A DNA stretch of 28,046 nucleotides from CAZNRY01 sp964575675 (GTDB lineage: Bacteria; Eisenbacteria; RBG-16-71-46; CAIMUX01; VGJL01), in assembly GCA_964575675.1 (NCBI GenBank), contig CAZNRY010000031.1, positions 1 through 28,046 of the forward strand, in the 5' to 3' direction. A program made the position numbers and the translations under genes. Below, one piece after another: positions 14,387-22,771 of the stretch. Numbering within the stretch: the stretch's first letter is position 1; each line of letters starts with the position of its first letter. The notes beneath the pieces are model-generated. The model worked only from the letters and a program-made list of their open reading frames with translations, was not told the DNA's origin and made no database searches.

Positions 14387-15784
14387 TCACCTTTGCCCCA
14401 AAGGAAGCACGAAAGCGAACTCGATTCTCTTCCCCTCCAGGGGAACGGCCGGATGGATCTGCACGTTCGCCAGAATCTGACTCTTCCCCTCGGTTTCTTG
14501 CACGGTCGGCTCCACCGTCACCGCCTTCTCCGGCTCCTCGCCGGCGAGCGGTCCCAGGAAACCGATCAGCTCGGATTTCAGGAAGCCTGCCGCCGCGTTA
14601 GCGTTCCCTTCGGGAAGCTCGGACAGCAGGGCGCTGCAGAACTGGGCGAGCCGTCCCGCCATGAGCTGATAGGCGAGCGTCGCCTCAACCGTCGGGCGGC
14701 CGGGATTCAATCGGTACAACGTGATGGCGATGGGTATCACCGCGGCGTTGCTCCGGATCCGTCCGACCAACGGGGTGAAGGCGGCGCGTGAGAACTCCTG
14801 GGCCTTCTCCTCCGGCATGGGGACCTCGGTGGAAAGAGGAACCAGTTCGTTGGCTGCGACCGGGAATGGGCGGAACGGAAGATCGTCGAAGTGGCCCCCG
14901 CGGCCCGAGAGATCAAGTGCATGGCCGTGGCTCCGGACGCTGCGCAAGGCCGCGGCGCCGACGAGCCAGATTCCCCGCCCCCAAAGGTACGTCTCAGGCT
15001 TCGCTTCCTCGGCTTCTTCCTTGTACCCCATCGACCCAAGTTCGTACGGAGCCCTCTGGAGATACCGGTTGATCGTGAGGGCAGCCCAGCGGGCCTCCTC
15101 ACCGGATTGAAACGTGCGCCACGCCGCGTGTGCCGGATCCATCAGCCGACCCACCAGATCCGGCAGGGCGGTTACGTGGAACAGGTGCCGGAGGTCGAAG
15201 AAGGCCGGTGAGGTCGAGCCGACGATCGGCGATTGGAGGACCTTGGCCATCGCGCTCAACTCACGCAACATCGCGAGATCGTCGGGCCGGTGGGTGAAGT
15301 CGAAGTCGGCCAGGATCAGACTCCACGGGGACGCCTCGGCATTGGCGATCCAGGGATCGAAGATCGCTTCGCGGAAATGCGCGATCAGGTCCTTCCGGAC
15401 GATCGGAAGGGTCCAGACCTCGGTCTCATCGGATGCATGAGAGAGAAGGAACTTCATCCCGCGGTATGCGGACTCCAGTCGCTGGAATAGAGGGTGATGA
15501 AGGACCGAGTCGATTCCTTTGGGATCGGTCGTGCCGGCCGACGAGAGCCGGGCTGCGATCGAGCCGGGCTCGAAGGCGAGCGGGTCGGAGCAGTCGATCG
15601 CCACGGCGCCGGATGCGGGACCGGAACCACCCGCAAGCGGTACCTCCAGAGCCGGCCTGAGGGTGGCGAGCCACTCGGCGGCCCCCTCGGCGCCCCCGCG
15701 GCTACGGAACGGTCCGGCGGCGCGCGAATCCCCCTGGACTCCCGCCTCGGTGAGCACCAACAGCCTCCAAGGCATCGGTTTCAT
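14387..15784 (-). CDS. Divergent TssC-like sheath protein
   Basis: A 465-residue relative of the T6SS sheath large subunit TssC (VipB/EvpB). The matches run through most of the length: VLHHPLFQRLESAYRGMKFL at 94-113, a WSLILADFDFTHRPDDLAML strand-loop near 154-173, SPIVGSTSPAFF at 185-196, AAWRTFQSGEEARWAALTINRYLQRAPY near 220-247 (in pieces), and ETYLWGRGIWL at 264-274. The first 80 residues include DCSDPLAFEPGSIAARL, which resembles the end of a shortened TssB domain. The C-terminus (VQIHPAVPLEGKRIEFAFVL) differs from standard TssC. AAGGAG stands seven bases before the ATG. It lies 43 bases after the DUF922 gene. It may be an accessory or capping sheath protein rather than the main sheath. 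Confidence 0.75.
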   Translation of the reverse strand: MKPMPWRLLVLTEAGVQGDSRAAGPFRSRGGAEGAAEWLATLRPALEVPLAGGSGPASGAVAIDCSDPLAFEPGSIAARLSSAGTTDPKGIDSVLHHPLFQRLESAYRGMKFLLSHASDETEVWTLPIVRKDLIAHFREAIFDPWIANAEASPWSLILADFDFTHRPDDLAMLRELSAMAKVLQSPIVGSTSPAFFDLRHLFHVTALPDLVGRLMDPAHAAWRTFQSGEEARWAALTINRYLQRAPYELGSMGYKEEAEEAKPETYLWGRGIWLVGAAALRSVRSHGHALDLSGRGGHFDDLPFRPFPVAANELVPLSTEVPMPEEKAQEFSRAAFTPLVGRIRSNAAVIPIAITLYRLNPGRPTVEATLAYQLMAGRLAQFCSALLSELPEGNANAAAGFLKSELIGFLGPLAGEEPEKAVTVEPTVQETEGKSQILANVQIHPAVPLEGKRIEFAFVLPLGQR

Positions 15785-15827
15785 CTACGGCTCCTTTCTA
15801 TCGAGTCGATTCTCCGCGGGGGAGGTG

Positions 15828-16298
15828 TCAAGGCGGGATCGAGATGATCGTCCCCGGCGGAGGTTGCCGTCCGTGATTCGTCGCGGTGTCGTAAGCGGCA
15901 CTGGCCGCCTTGATCCTGTCGTTCTCCTCATCCATCACGGTCTGCAGATTCGCGGCCAAGGTCCTCAGCATTCGGGTATGCATCGCCTGCGCGCCCGTGC
16001 GTGCCCGGGATTCATGGCCTCTCTCGTGATCGCGTAGCGCGCCGTAGAACCGGTCCCATTCCGCTTGCTCGGCAGCCCTCGCATGGTCCCGGCCGGTCCA
16101 GCGAGGCATTCGAATCGAGATCCGCACGGTGACGATCAGCCTCTCGGGGAATCCCCGCGCCGTTATCTGGTCGTAGCTGAAACCCGGGATCCACTCGCAC
16201 AAACCCGCTTCGATCGGGAGCGTGTTGTAGACGTCACGGAGGGTCGCCCCTTCGTAGTCATCGTGTTCGACGTTGACTGGGGGAATGACCAGGGCCAT
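15828..16298 (-). CDS. DUF922-like putative zinc-dependent protease
   Basis: A 156-residue protein resembling DUF922, a family described as predicted zinc-dependent proteases. Landmarks are GATLRDVYNTLP, a CEWIPGFSYDQ strand region, VTVRISIRMPRW, and AEWDRFYGALRDHERGHESRA (in pieces), with an HExxH motif at H91/E92/H95. Most DUF922 proteins are exported, but no signal peptide is visible here, so it would act in the cytoplasm or be delivered by the T6SS. It lies 21 bases after the sheath fusion gene and 43 bases before the second sheath-like gene, so it is firmly inside that operon. Possible roles are sheath-protein processing or being a protease effector; neither is shown by the sequence. Confidence 0.72.
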   Translation of the reverse strand: MALVIPPVNVEHDDYEGATLRDVYNTLPIEAGLCEWIPGFSYDQITARGFPERLIVTVRISIRMPRWTGRDHARAAEQAEWDRFYGALRDHERGHESRARTGAQAMHTRMLRTLAANLQTVMDEENDRIKAASAAYDTATNHGRQPPPGTIISIPP

Positions 16299-16319
16299 CT
16301 TCCGCTTCCCCTCGCCCTC

Positions 16320-18260
16320 TCATCCCCTCGGCATCGGTAGCTCGATGGCCACCGGAGGGAGGCCGCGGAGCGGCTCCCCCGAGGGTTCGACTCTGAGGGC
16401 AATGCGCGATGCCGCCGAAGGTCCGCCGACGGCCTCGCCCGTGATCCTGGCGACCGGACCGGCGGGGCCGAGGGCCAGAAACTGCACCCCGGCGGAAAGG
16501 GTTCGTGCGATCTCCTCTGCACTACGCCCGGGATCCAAATGGCACCAAACCGACTCCGTCCACGCAAGAACCTGCGTGAGGAAGAATTGATAGGGAAGCG
16601 TCGCCCGGCGCGACTCATCGAGGTACGCGTTCCTGTCCTCCGATCGGGCCGGCCGAAAGAAGGTAGGCGCGGTGGTGAGGAAGGCCCGGTCCGTGTTCCT
16701 CCTGCTGGCGAAGGTGATGATCCCGGCCCGGGAGAGCTCGAGCACGCGATTCTCGGGGAGAAGGACCTCCAGCGCTGATTGCACGACTTCTCCGGTCTGG
16801 AGCTGGAGTGGCCGGACGGGTAGGTCCCCGATCGCCCCCGCGTCCCCGGGGCCGGTGATCTCGACGCCCCAACCGGTCCGGGCGAAGCTGTTCGCGATGA
16901 GAACCCCGATGATCCACGATGGACGTCCCCATGGACCCGCAGCGGTTGCCTCGCGGGCTCCCGCTTCACCCGGGATCTCCTCAAAGTCGAATCCCTTCAC
17001 CGGTTCCCCGTTCTTGCCATAGGGGAATCGGAACAGGAAGCGATTCACGCAGAGGGCGAGCCAGCGGGATTCTTCCCGTGAACGTAAGGCCCCATAAGCC
17101 TGGCGGCCGGCAGCCTCGAAAACCCCGCTCAGATCGGGGGCTGATCCAATCCGTCCGAGCGAGTCGACGCCAAGGACGGAGGAATCGAGCGCGGCGACGA
17201 CCGGCGTTCTCGCCCCCGCGGCCGCCGCCGCGATCTCCGCCAGATCAGCAGGGTCTGGGTCGCCGTCACCGAAGGAAAAGTCCAAAAGGATGCAGGCGAG
17301 ACGTCCTTCCTCGCGAAGATCGTCAACGAAGGGGAGAACGGTTTCGCGCAGCGCAGCAACGATGTCCTCCCGCCGCACGGAGAGGACATGGAGCCGGATC
17401 CCGGTCCTGAAATCGAGGCGCCGGACGAGAAAGCGAAGGGACAGCCATGCGGATTCGATCGCGCGAAATCGGGGATCCATGAATACCGTGCGAAGGCTAC
17501 CCGCGATTGCGAAATCGGTCTTCTGAATGAGATGTCGAATCACTTCGGGGGATGGGGCGCCGGGAGATCGGCCCTCTGAAGATCGGTCAAGGCCCAGAAG
17601 ATCCTCGATGAGACCCTCGAGTCCGGTCCTCGCCGCCGCACCGGATCGCTCCGCTCGCTCGGGTGCCTGCGACTCCGCGCCGCCGCTGCGTTCTCTCGAC
17701 CCTTCGATGTCAACGAGGTCGAAGAGCGACGAGCCCGGGTCGCGCGCCGCAGCCGGTGCGCCCGGTGCTCCCGTTGGAGCGGGATGAGGCGGTGCGGTTC
17801 CCCCCGGTCGAGTCGCCTCTTCCATCGCCTTTTGGATCGCCTCCACCAACTCGGGCGGTTCCTTGACGGACGAAAGAACCTCGCGCACGCCCGCGGATCG
17901 GGACTGCCCTTGGGCAAGCTCCGTCAGCACGGCACGCATGCGCAGCAGTTCTCGGGTATCCGGCAGGAAATCGACCAGGCGCTCGGGGCGAAGATCTCGG
18001 AACCCCTCGATACGATGCGCGCCTGCGGAAAGGTCGGACGCGCCGGGAATCCCGCCCTTGATCCGCGCGCCGGCCGCCGCATCGAAACCGTCCGGCGGAA
18101 AGCAGACTGCGGCGCTGCGGAGTAGATCGTCCAGGTTGTCCTTGTCCACGAGATGAAGGCGTTTCGTCAGCGCGGAGGCCTCGGGGCCCGGGCCGACCAT
18201 GAGGTCCGAGAGAACCACGAGGTCCAGGAGGACTTGAGGCTTCTCCACCGTCACCTCCAT
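16320..18260 (-). CDS. TssB-TssC-type sheath fusion protein
   Basis: A 646-residue protein that joins a TssB-like and a TssC-like domain, normally separate small and large sheath subunits. Residues about 10-118 match TssB: LVVLSDLMVGPG, LHLVDKDNLDDLL, then EGFRDLRPERLVDFLPDTRE and LLRMRAVLTEL. A Pro/Ala/Gly-rich linker spans about 150-238. Residues about 240-600 match TssC: DPRFRAIESAWLSLRFLV, LHVLSVRREDI, CILLDFSFGDGD, ESRWLALCVNRFLFRFPYG and GWGVEITGPGDAG. About 45 extra residues of beta-rich sequence end the protein. The ATG at 18260 has no strong ribosome binding site; an in-frame GTG four codons later follows a GGAGG. A fusion would fix the sheath subunits at 1:1. Confidence 0.75.
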   Translation of the reverse strand: MEVTVEKPQVLLDLVVLSDLMVGPGPEASALTKRLHLVDKDNLDDLLRSAAVCFPPDGFDAAAGARIKGGIPGASDLSAGAHRIEGFRDLRPERLVDFLPDTRELLRMRAVLTELAQGQSRSAGVREVLSSVKEPPELVEAIQKAMEEATRPGGTAPPHPAPTGAPGAPAAARDPGSSLFDLVDIEGSRERSGGAESQAPERAERSGAAARTGLEGLIEDLLGLDRSSEGRSPGAPSPEVIRHLIQKTDFAIAGSLRTVFMDPRFRAIESAWLSLRFLVRRLDFRTGIRLHVLSVRREDIVAALRETVLPFVDDLREEGRLACILLDFSFGDGDPDPADLAEIAAAAAGARTPVVAALDSSVLGVDSLGRIGSAPDLSGVFEAAGRQAYGALRSREESRWLALCVNRFLFRFPYGKNGEPVKGFDFEEIPGEAGAREATAAGPWGRPSWIIGVLIANSFARTGWGVEITGPGDAGAIGDLPVRPLQLQTGEVVQSALEVLLPENRVLELSRAGIITFASRRNTDRAFLTTAPTFFRPARSEDRNAYLDESRRATLPYQFFLTQVLAWTESVWCHLDPGRSAEEIARTLSAGVQFLALGPAGPVARITGEAVGGPSAASRIALRVEPSGEPLRGLPPVAIELPMPRG

Positions 18261-18280
18261 CGTGTGCTTCGGGGGGAAGG

Positions 18281-18300
18281 ACGCCCCCCGTGACGGGCGT
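18281..18300 (-). promoter_or_regulatory. Small hairpin in the leader of the sheath-fusion gene
   Basis: ACGCCC (18281-18286) pairs perfectly with GGGCGT (18295-18300) across an eight-base loop. It lies 20 bases upstream of the sheath-fusion start, where it could hinder ribosome access. It has no T-tract, so it is not a typical terminator. In GC-rich DNA a six-base stem may be chance. Confidence 0.25.
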
Positions 18301-18346
18301 TACACCGACACTTGATCCATCGAGCGGCCTCATCCGGGTAGGCGAT

Positions 18347-18375
18347 AGGATAAGGTCCCCGCCGGGCCGCGGCAA
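18347..18375 (-). promoter_or_regulatory. Possible promoter of the sheath-like operon
   Basis: On the minus strand, TTGCCG (18370-18375) is followed after exactly 17 bases by TATCCT (18347-18352), each matching four of six sigma-70 consensus bases. It lies in the 199-base gap between the methyltransferase gene and the sheath fusion, with a predicted leader of about 80 bases. If real, it separates the sheath-like operon from the genes upstream. Confidence 0.3.
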
Positions 18376-18459
18376 GCAGCAGTCCGTTCGTGTTGCGCCG
18401 CGCAGTCCGGCCGGGGGCGAGGCCAGATGGTGGACCATACGGACGGAGGCCCCGGGGAG

Positions 18460-19986
18460 TCACGTCGACGGCCCTCCGTCCGGTCCCGGCCGGCCGGGTT
18501 CGAGGGTTCCCCGCGACAGCCCTTCTCGTACGAAGTCGATGACATGCTCGCGGACCTCGTCTGGCGGTGCGTCGCAGATCCTGGCGTAACGGTGGACCGC
18601 AGCGTCGATCGTCTCCGTGCTCTCCAGGACCTCGATCAATGTGCGGCCCGCTTCGCTGAGTTCGTGATCGAGGTGGAAGTCACCGGTGGGGTAGCGGACG
18701 AAATGGCTAGCGTCCGAGGCCGGATTCGGCCCGAGCCTCTCTTCCACCCACCGCGCTCCGGACCGCGCCCGGACGGTTTTGTGGCGAAGGGTATCGTCAT
18801 CCAGGGCGGCCAAATCGAGGCTTGCCAGGATGCCGTTCAACGTGCCGTCGTCTTTGGGGAGGGAGCGGACCCGAAGCTGGATCGTGAAGCGTCCACCGGA
18901 TCGCGTGTGGTCCGAGTGAACCCGTAATAGGGCCAGGCAGTGCCTGAACTCCTCGACGCCGAGGTCATCCAGATGATCCCGGTAGCGCCGAACGGCGACG
19001 GAATAGGCGTCTCCAAGCCGGGGGGAGTCCAGGAGCGCGTAGCCGATCGATTGAAGATCCGCCGAAGCGCCCGGTGCGGCCAGAATGACCAGGTCGACCG
19101 GCGCATCTCCCAGGAGATCGCGGAGCCGGCCCGAGAGGAGATCCCCTTTGCGGACCGCATCATCCATCAGAATCAGAGCGCGTCCTCCCGGCGCGAGTGC
19201 TCGAGCCACTTCCGGGGCCAGGCGCATCGCGATCTCGTCCCCCCTCGGTCCTCCATGCAGGTAGGTGGTCGTCGCGATCCCCGGGGGATGGGAGACATAA
19301 GGTGGCTGCGCGACCACCAGATCGAAGGGGATGCCGGCCACGGGTTCCAGGAGGTCCCCGCATCTGAAGTCCGCCTCGAGGCCGTTCAGCCGGGCGTTGA
19401 AGCGCGCGATCTCGACGGCACGCGCGTTGATGTCGGTGCCGATCGCAACCGGCGCCCCTCGAGACGCGGCCACCAAGGNNNNNNNNNNTCCCGCGCCGCA
19501 GCCGAAGTCGAGCACCGCACCGGTAGGTTGTGCGGGGAGCAGGCGTACGAGCTGGAGCGTGGTCGGTCCCGGACCCATGACGCAGTCCGCCCCCGCGTCG
19601 AATCGATCCGAGAGAATCCATAGACCCTCGATCGGCAGGAGGCGAAACGCCGAGCGGACGCAGTCGGCGTTCGACGGATCGGTCGCGATGATCCCGGAGG
19701 ATTGAAGAGCGTCGAGGCTCTCCCGGCCCAGCGCGAGCAGGGCGACTCCACGATCGACTGTGTCATCATAAGCGAACAGACGTGCGAGGATCGCCGCGGG
19801 ATCGCCCCTCTTCTCGAGCGCGCGGTTCACGAGGGGGAGCCGGAGATGATCGAACATCCCCGGCGCGACGGCTTCAGTGAACCGGAGGATCGATTCGTCG
19901 TACCCCGCTTTCATGAGCGCTGCCCGGAGATGGACGTGCGCCGCTTCATTCCACGCGTTGAGATGTGCGACCGGGGCAGGAGGCAT
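18460..19986 (-). CDS. Class I SAM-dependent methyltransferase, contains a sequence gap
   Basis: A 508-residue protein whose central part is a Rossmann methyltransferase: motif I LDFGCGAG at 159-166, an acidic D185 at the end of strand 2, a D-L-L segment near 211-213, and AQPPY at 226-230 in place of the NPPY of HemK/RlmG-type enzymes. The N-terminal 150 residues form a helical domain ending in DCVMGPGPTTLQLVRLL, as in two-domain small-molecule or rRNA-type methyltransferases. The C-terminal 200 residues include FRHCLALLRVH and are not assigned. Ten Ns erase residues 167-170; the frame agrees on both sides. ATG 19986 (MPPAPVAH) is preferred to longer starts because GAGG precedes it. The substrate is unknown, and a link to the T6SS is not evident. 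Confidence 0.75.
   Translation of the reverse strand: MPPAPVAHLNAWNEAAHVHLRAALMKAGYDESILRFTEAVAPGMFDHLRLPLVNRALEKRGDPAAILARLFAYDDTVDRGVALLALGRESLDALQSSGIIATDPSNADCVRSAFRLLPIEGLWILSDRFDAGADCVMGPGPTTLQLVRLLPAQPTGAVLDFGCGAGXXXXLVAASRGAPVAIGTDINARAVEIARFNARLNGLEADFRCGDLLEPVAGIPFDLVVAQPPYVSHPPGIATTTYLHGGPRGDEIAMRLAPEVARALAPGGRALILMDDAVRKGDLLSGRLRDLLGDAPVDLVILAAPGASADLQSIGYALLDSPRLGDAYSVAVRRYRDHLDDLGVEEFRHCLALLRVHSDHTRSGGRFTIQLRVRSLPKDDGTLNGILASLDLAALDDDTLRHKTVRARSGARWVEERLGPNPASDASHFVRYPTGDFHLDHELSEAGRTLIEVLESTETIDAAVHRYARICDAPPDEVREHVIDFVREGLSRGTLEPGRPGPDGGPST
19479..19488. other. Assembly gap of ten Ns
   Basis: Ten unknown bases inside the methyltransferase motif I loop. Both flanks read in the same frame, and the four missing residues fit normal family spacing, so the true gap is probably close to ten bases. 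Confidence 0.99.
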
Positions 19987-20084
19987 CGTGTATGAACCTC
20001 GTCTAGAATGGTTGTGAGACTCCTCCGCGGATGGGGGGAGCGGTACCGTCCGTCGCAGCGGTCGCCCGGGACGGCTGCTGGGGA

Positions 20085-21188
20085 TCAACGATCTTGCGAG
20101 TCTCCGGCAATGTCCAGCGCGATCATGGCGTCCCATCCCTCGATCGACTTGCCGTCCCCGATTCCCGGATCGAGAGTTCCCTTGAGGCGCTTCAATCGGC
20201 CCTCGATCCGAGTCCTGTCTCCGAGCGAGAGGACCAAACTCGGCCCGACGCCGCCCGTCAGGCTGTCGAACGTCTCGCCACCCATATCGACGCTACGGAA
20301 GCGGACGACTTCGCCTCCCACGCCGATCCAGAGCATCGAACCGAGGGCACGCCGAATCTCAAGCGATCCACCGAGGTAGTTGCCGGAATAGGGGGACGCG
20401 CCGGACTCACCTTTCTCTTTGTGGCTCAACAGGAGTGCGCCATCGAAGCCCCACCCCCGACCGGTTGCCCCCGTGCTCAGGAGTCCCTCCCAGACAGCCG
20501 GTTCCTTGTAGTCGGTCCCCGCACCAACATCCGCGCCGTAGATTCGGCGGTTGGCGTCCGCCCTGACACTCATCCCTGCAATCTCGCCGTCGAATCCTGC
20601 CGAAGCCGTGATCTCACCCCCTGGACGGATCTCCTCGCCCCCTTTCAGCGCCCGGAAGCTCCCTCTATGGAGGTAACTTCCCCCCAACCCTAGGGCCCAT
20701 CGATCTCCCAGCGGGACCGCCCACGACATTCCTCCTCCGACATCGAGACCCCGGCCGGCCTGGCGGATTCGGTATCCAAGGAACGGAGGGGACAAGGCGA
20801 ACGCGACACGCTGCTGCTCCGCATCCAACTCGCGCCGGCCCGTAGGGATGTTGACACCGGCCTGGAGCAGGAGCCTTCGGCCGGCCAGTTGCACCTGAAG
20901 CGCGGCCTTAGCATCGGTGGCGCCAGAAAGACTGGACGTCTCGGCAGCATCGAGCGAGCCGGATTGCGCACCCGCCTGCATCAGGAGGTGGACGTTATCC
21001 CCGAGAGCGGCGGAGAAGAACACGGGGGCCGCCCACTGAGAGGCGGTAACCGAGATCAAAGAGTCCGAGAAATCCCATGTGCGATACGAGGCAGGGATCC
21101 GGACCGTCACCTCGGATGCGCTCCGGGCGGGGACCAGAGCCAGCAGCGTGGAGCAAACGGCCAAGGGGAACAGTGACCGGGTCTTCAT
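20085..21188 (-). CDS. Candidate outer-membrane beta-barrel protein
   Basis: A 367-residue exported protein. It starts with a signal peptide (MKTRSLFPLAVCSTLLALVPARSA region, cleavage after about residue 24). The mature part is a series of alternating polar/hydrophobic strands with glycine and aromatic residues and short turns, for example GLDVGGGMSWAVPLGDRWAL, LGLGGSYLHRGSF, GWGFDGALLLSHK and NYLGGSLEIRR. The last strand is WDAMIALDIAGDS, without a terminal aromatic residue. No named family is recognised. The ATG at 21188 overlaps the stop of the CsgG-like lipoprotein gene (TGATG) with GGAGG five bases before it, so the two are translationally coupled. It is probably the outer-membrane partner of that lipoprotein. 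Confidence 0.65.
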   Translation of the reverse strand: MKTRSLFPLAVCSTLLALVPARSASEVTVRIPASYRTWDFSDSLISVTASQWAAPVFFSAALGDNVHLLMQAGAQSGSLDAAETSSLSGATDAKAALQVQLAGRRLLLQAGVNIPTGRRELDAEQQRVAFALSPPFLGYRIRQAGRGLDVGGGMSWAVPLGDRWALGLGGSYLHRGSFRALKGGEEIRPGGEITASAGFDGEIAGMSVRADANRRIYGADVGAGTDYKEPAVWEGLLSTGATGRGWGFDGALLLSHKEKGESGASPYSGNYLGGSLEIRRALGSMLWIGVGGEVVRFRSVDMGGETFDSLTGGVGPSLVLSLGDRTRIEGRLKRLKGTLDPGIGDGKSIEGWDAMIALDIAGDSQDR

Positions 21189-22771
21189 CACTTCCTCCCG
21201 CCGCCTGGGAGTTCGCCCTCGACGACGACCCTACCCCCTCTGAGGTTGTCAGGACTCCGGGTGTCGAACCCGGTGACACCGCCGACGGTGGGAGAGATCC
21301 CCAGCTGGTTGCCTGTTCCGATGGCGCGATCACCCACATCCCTCGACTCCCCGCTCAGGCTGCTCGTCTCTGACTGCTCGACGCCCTGGAGTTCGCTCGA
21401 TCCCACCGAAAGACTGGCGGCTGAACGCCCCGCCAGTCCGAATCCAGGATCCCCGTTGATCGCGTTTCGGTACTCCTGCAGCGCTTCGGTGCGGAGCCCG
21501 CGATCCTCCAAGTCCAGACCGCGGCAGTATGCAAGGAAGGCATCCAGATTGCGCGTTTCCATCTCTTCGATCTGGCGCCGCTGCGCTCCTGATGGACGAA
21601 TGCCGAGGAGTTCCAGAATCGCGAACGTGAGGTGTTTCTGCAGGGTGAGGATCTCGATGAACTTTCCCTCGATCGGGGGCGTCGATCCCTGCGCTTCGCT
21701 CGTCTGGCTGTTCTCGAGATCAGCGCTGAGCTGGATTCTCTCCGATCCGAGAGGGAGGACGGATCCTTGTACGATCCGTTGGGCCCCAAGCAGGCGGCCC
21801 ATGCGGGGCGCGGTCGCCGCATCGAAGGCGGAAGGGGGAGCGCCCAGCGGGGATGCCGTGTCCGCGCGGGCCCACTCCTCCCCGATCGCTGTCTGGGTCA
21901 TTGGACCGGCGATCCCGTCTGCGGTCAGCCCATGCGCCTTCTGGAAGCTCTTGACAGCTTCGGTCAACTCCGGGCTCGCCCCGCCGTCGGCTTTTCCCTT
22001 GAAATACGCTCCGCCGCCGTCGGGATTCACGAGTCTCGACAGCCTCTGTTGCTGCCCCTCCGCGGTATTGAGCGGGTCCATCTCCGCTGCAGTCCGCTCA
22101 ACTGCGCCGGCCGGGGGAGGATTCGTACGCCGGAGTTCATCCAGCAGTGTACTGAGTCGTTCTCTTTCCACGACCCGCAGACTGTCGATTCTCAAGAGAT
22201 CGGTGATGGTCATGATCGCGAGCCCCTTGGCGACCGGGCGGAGGGTGTCCGTATTCGCGGGGTTCGCGAAATCGGGGACGGCGATCGTGTTCTTCTGCAG
22301 CGGGAGCTTGCTCAGCTCGCGTTCACGCGCCAGGGCGTGCTTGACATCAACCGTGGCCTGCGCGCGGCGGAGCTGATCCATGCGACCCCGAACGGTCGAC
22401 AGCTCCCGGCCCCGGGCGTGGGCGATGTATGCGCCGTACGCCTCAATGGCCTTGGGGATGCTGTCCAGAGCATCAAAGGCGCGCGCTCGAAACAGCAGCG
22501 ACTGCCTGTCCTCCGAGCGGAGCCGGAGGGCGCGGTCCAGAGGAGGGATTGCCTCGGCGTGCCGGTCGAGCCGGTGGAGCGCGATCCCGAGATCGCGCCA
22601 AGAGGCCCAGTCGTTCTCGTTCTGCGCGAGGCTGGCCTGTGCCAAAGAGACCGCCCGGGTCGGATCTCCGTCACGGAGCGCCCCGGCAGAGCCCCTCAGG
22701 CCGGAGGAACAACCTGCCCCCCCCAGCGTGATCGCAATCAGGACGGTCAGCAGTTTCCCGCGTCGAATCAT
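21188..22771 (-). CDS. CsgG-like lipoprotein with inserted peptidoglycan-binding motif
   Basis: A 527-residue envelope protein. The N-terminus is a lipoprotein signal with C21 (LGGAGC), followed by TPR-like helices at about 30-125. CsgG-like elements flank an insertion: NTIAVPDFAN with DLLRIDSLRVVERERLSTLLDEL (in pieces) at 161-213, and LLGAQRIVQGSVLP with IQLSADLENSQT at 327-358. Between them, residues 268-297 match PG_binding_1 (LTEAVKSFQKAHGLTADGIAG then TxTAIG). The C-terminal 75 residues are Ser/Gly-rich. A GGGAGG precedes the ATG by six bases. It is coupled to the barrel gene. CsgG relatives form or attach to outer-membrane pores, and the added motif would hold the cell wall. In this T6SS setting an anchoring role is an inference. 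Confidence 0.75.
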   Translation of the reverse strand: MIRRGKLLTVLIAITLGGAGCSSGLRGSAGALRDGDPTRAVSLAQASLAQNENDWASWRDLGIALHRLDRHAEAIPPLDRALRLRSEDRQSLLFRARAFDALDSIPKAIEAYGAYIAHARGRELSTVRGRMDQLRRAQATVDVKHALARERELSKLPLQKNTIAVPDFANPANTDTLRPVAKGLAIMTITDLLRIDSLRVVERERLSTLLDELRRTNPPPAGAVERTAAEMDPLNTAEGQQQRLSRLVNPDGGGAYFKGKADGGASPELTEAVKSFQKAHGLTADGIAGPMTQTAIGEEWARADTASPLGAPPSAFDAATAPRMGRLLGAQRIVQGSVLPLGSERIQLSADLENSQTSEAQGSTPPIEGKFIEILTLQKHLTFAILELLGIRPSGAQRRQIEEMETRNLDAFLAYCRGLDLEDRGLRTEALQEYRNAINGDPGFGLAGRSAASLSVGSSELQGVEQSETSSLSGESRDVGDRAIGTGNQLGISPTVGGVTGFDTRSPDNLRGGRVVVEGELPGGGRK

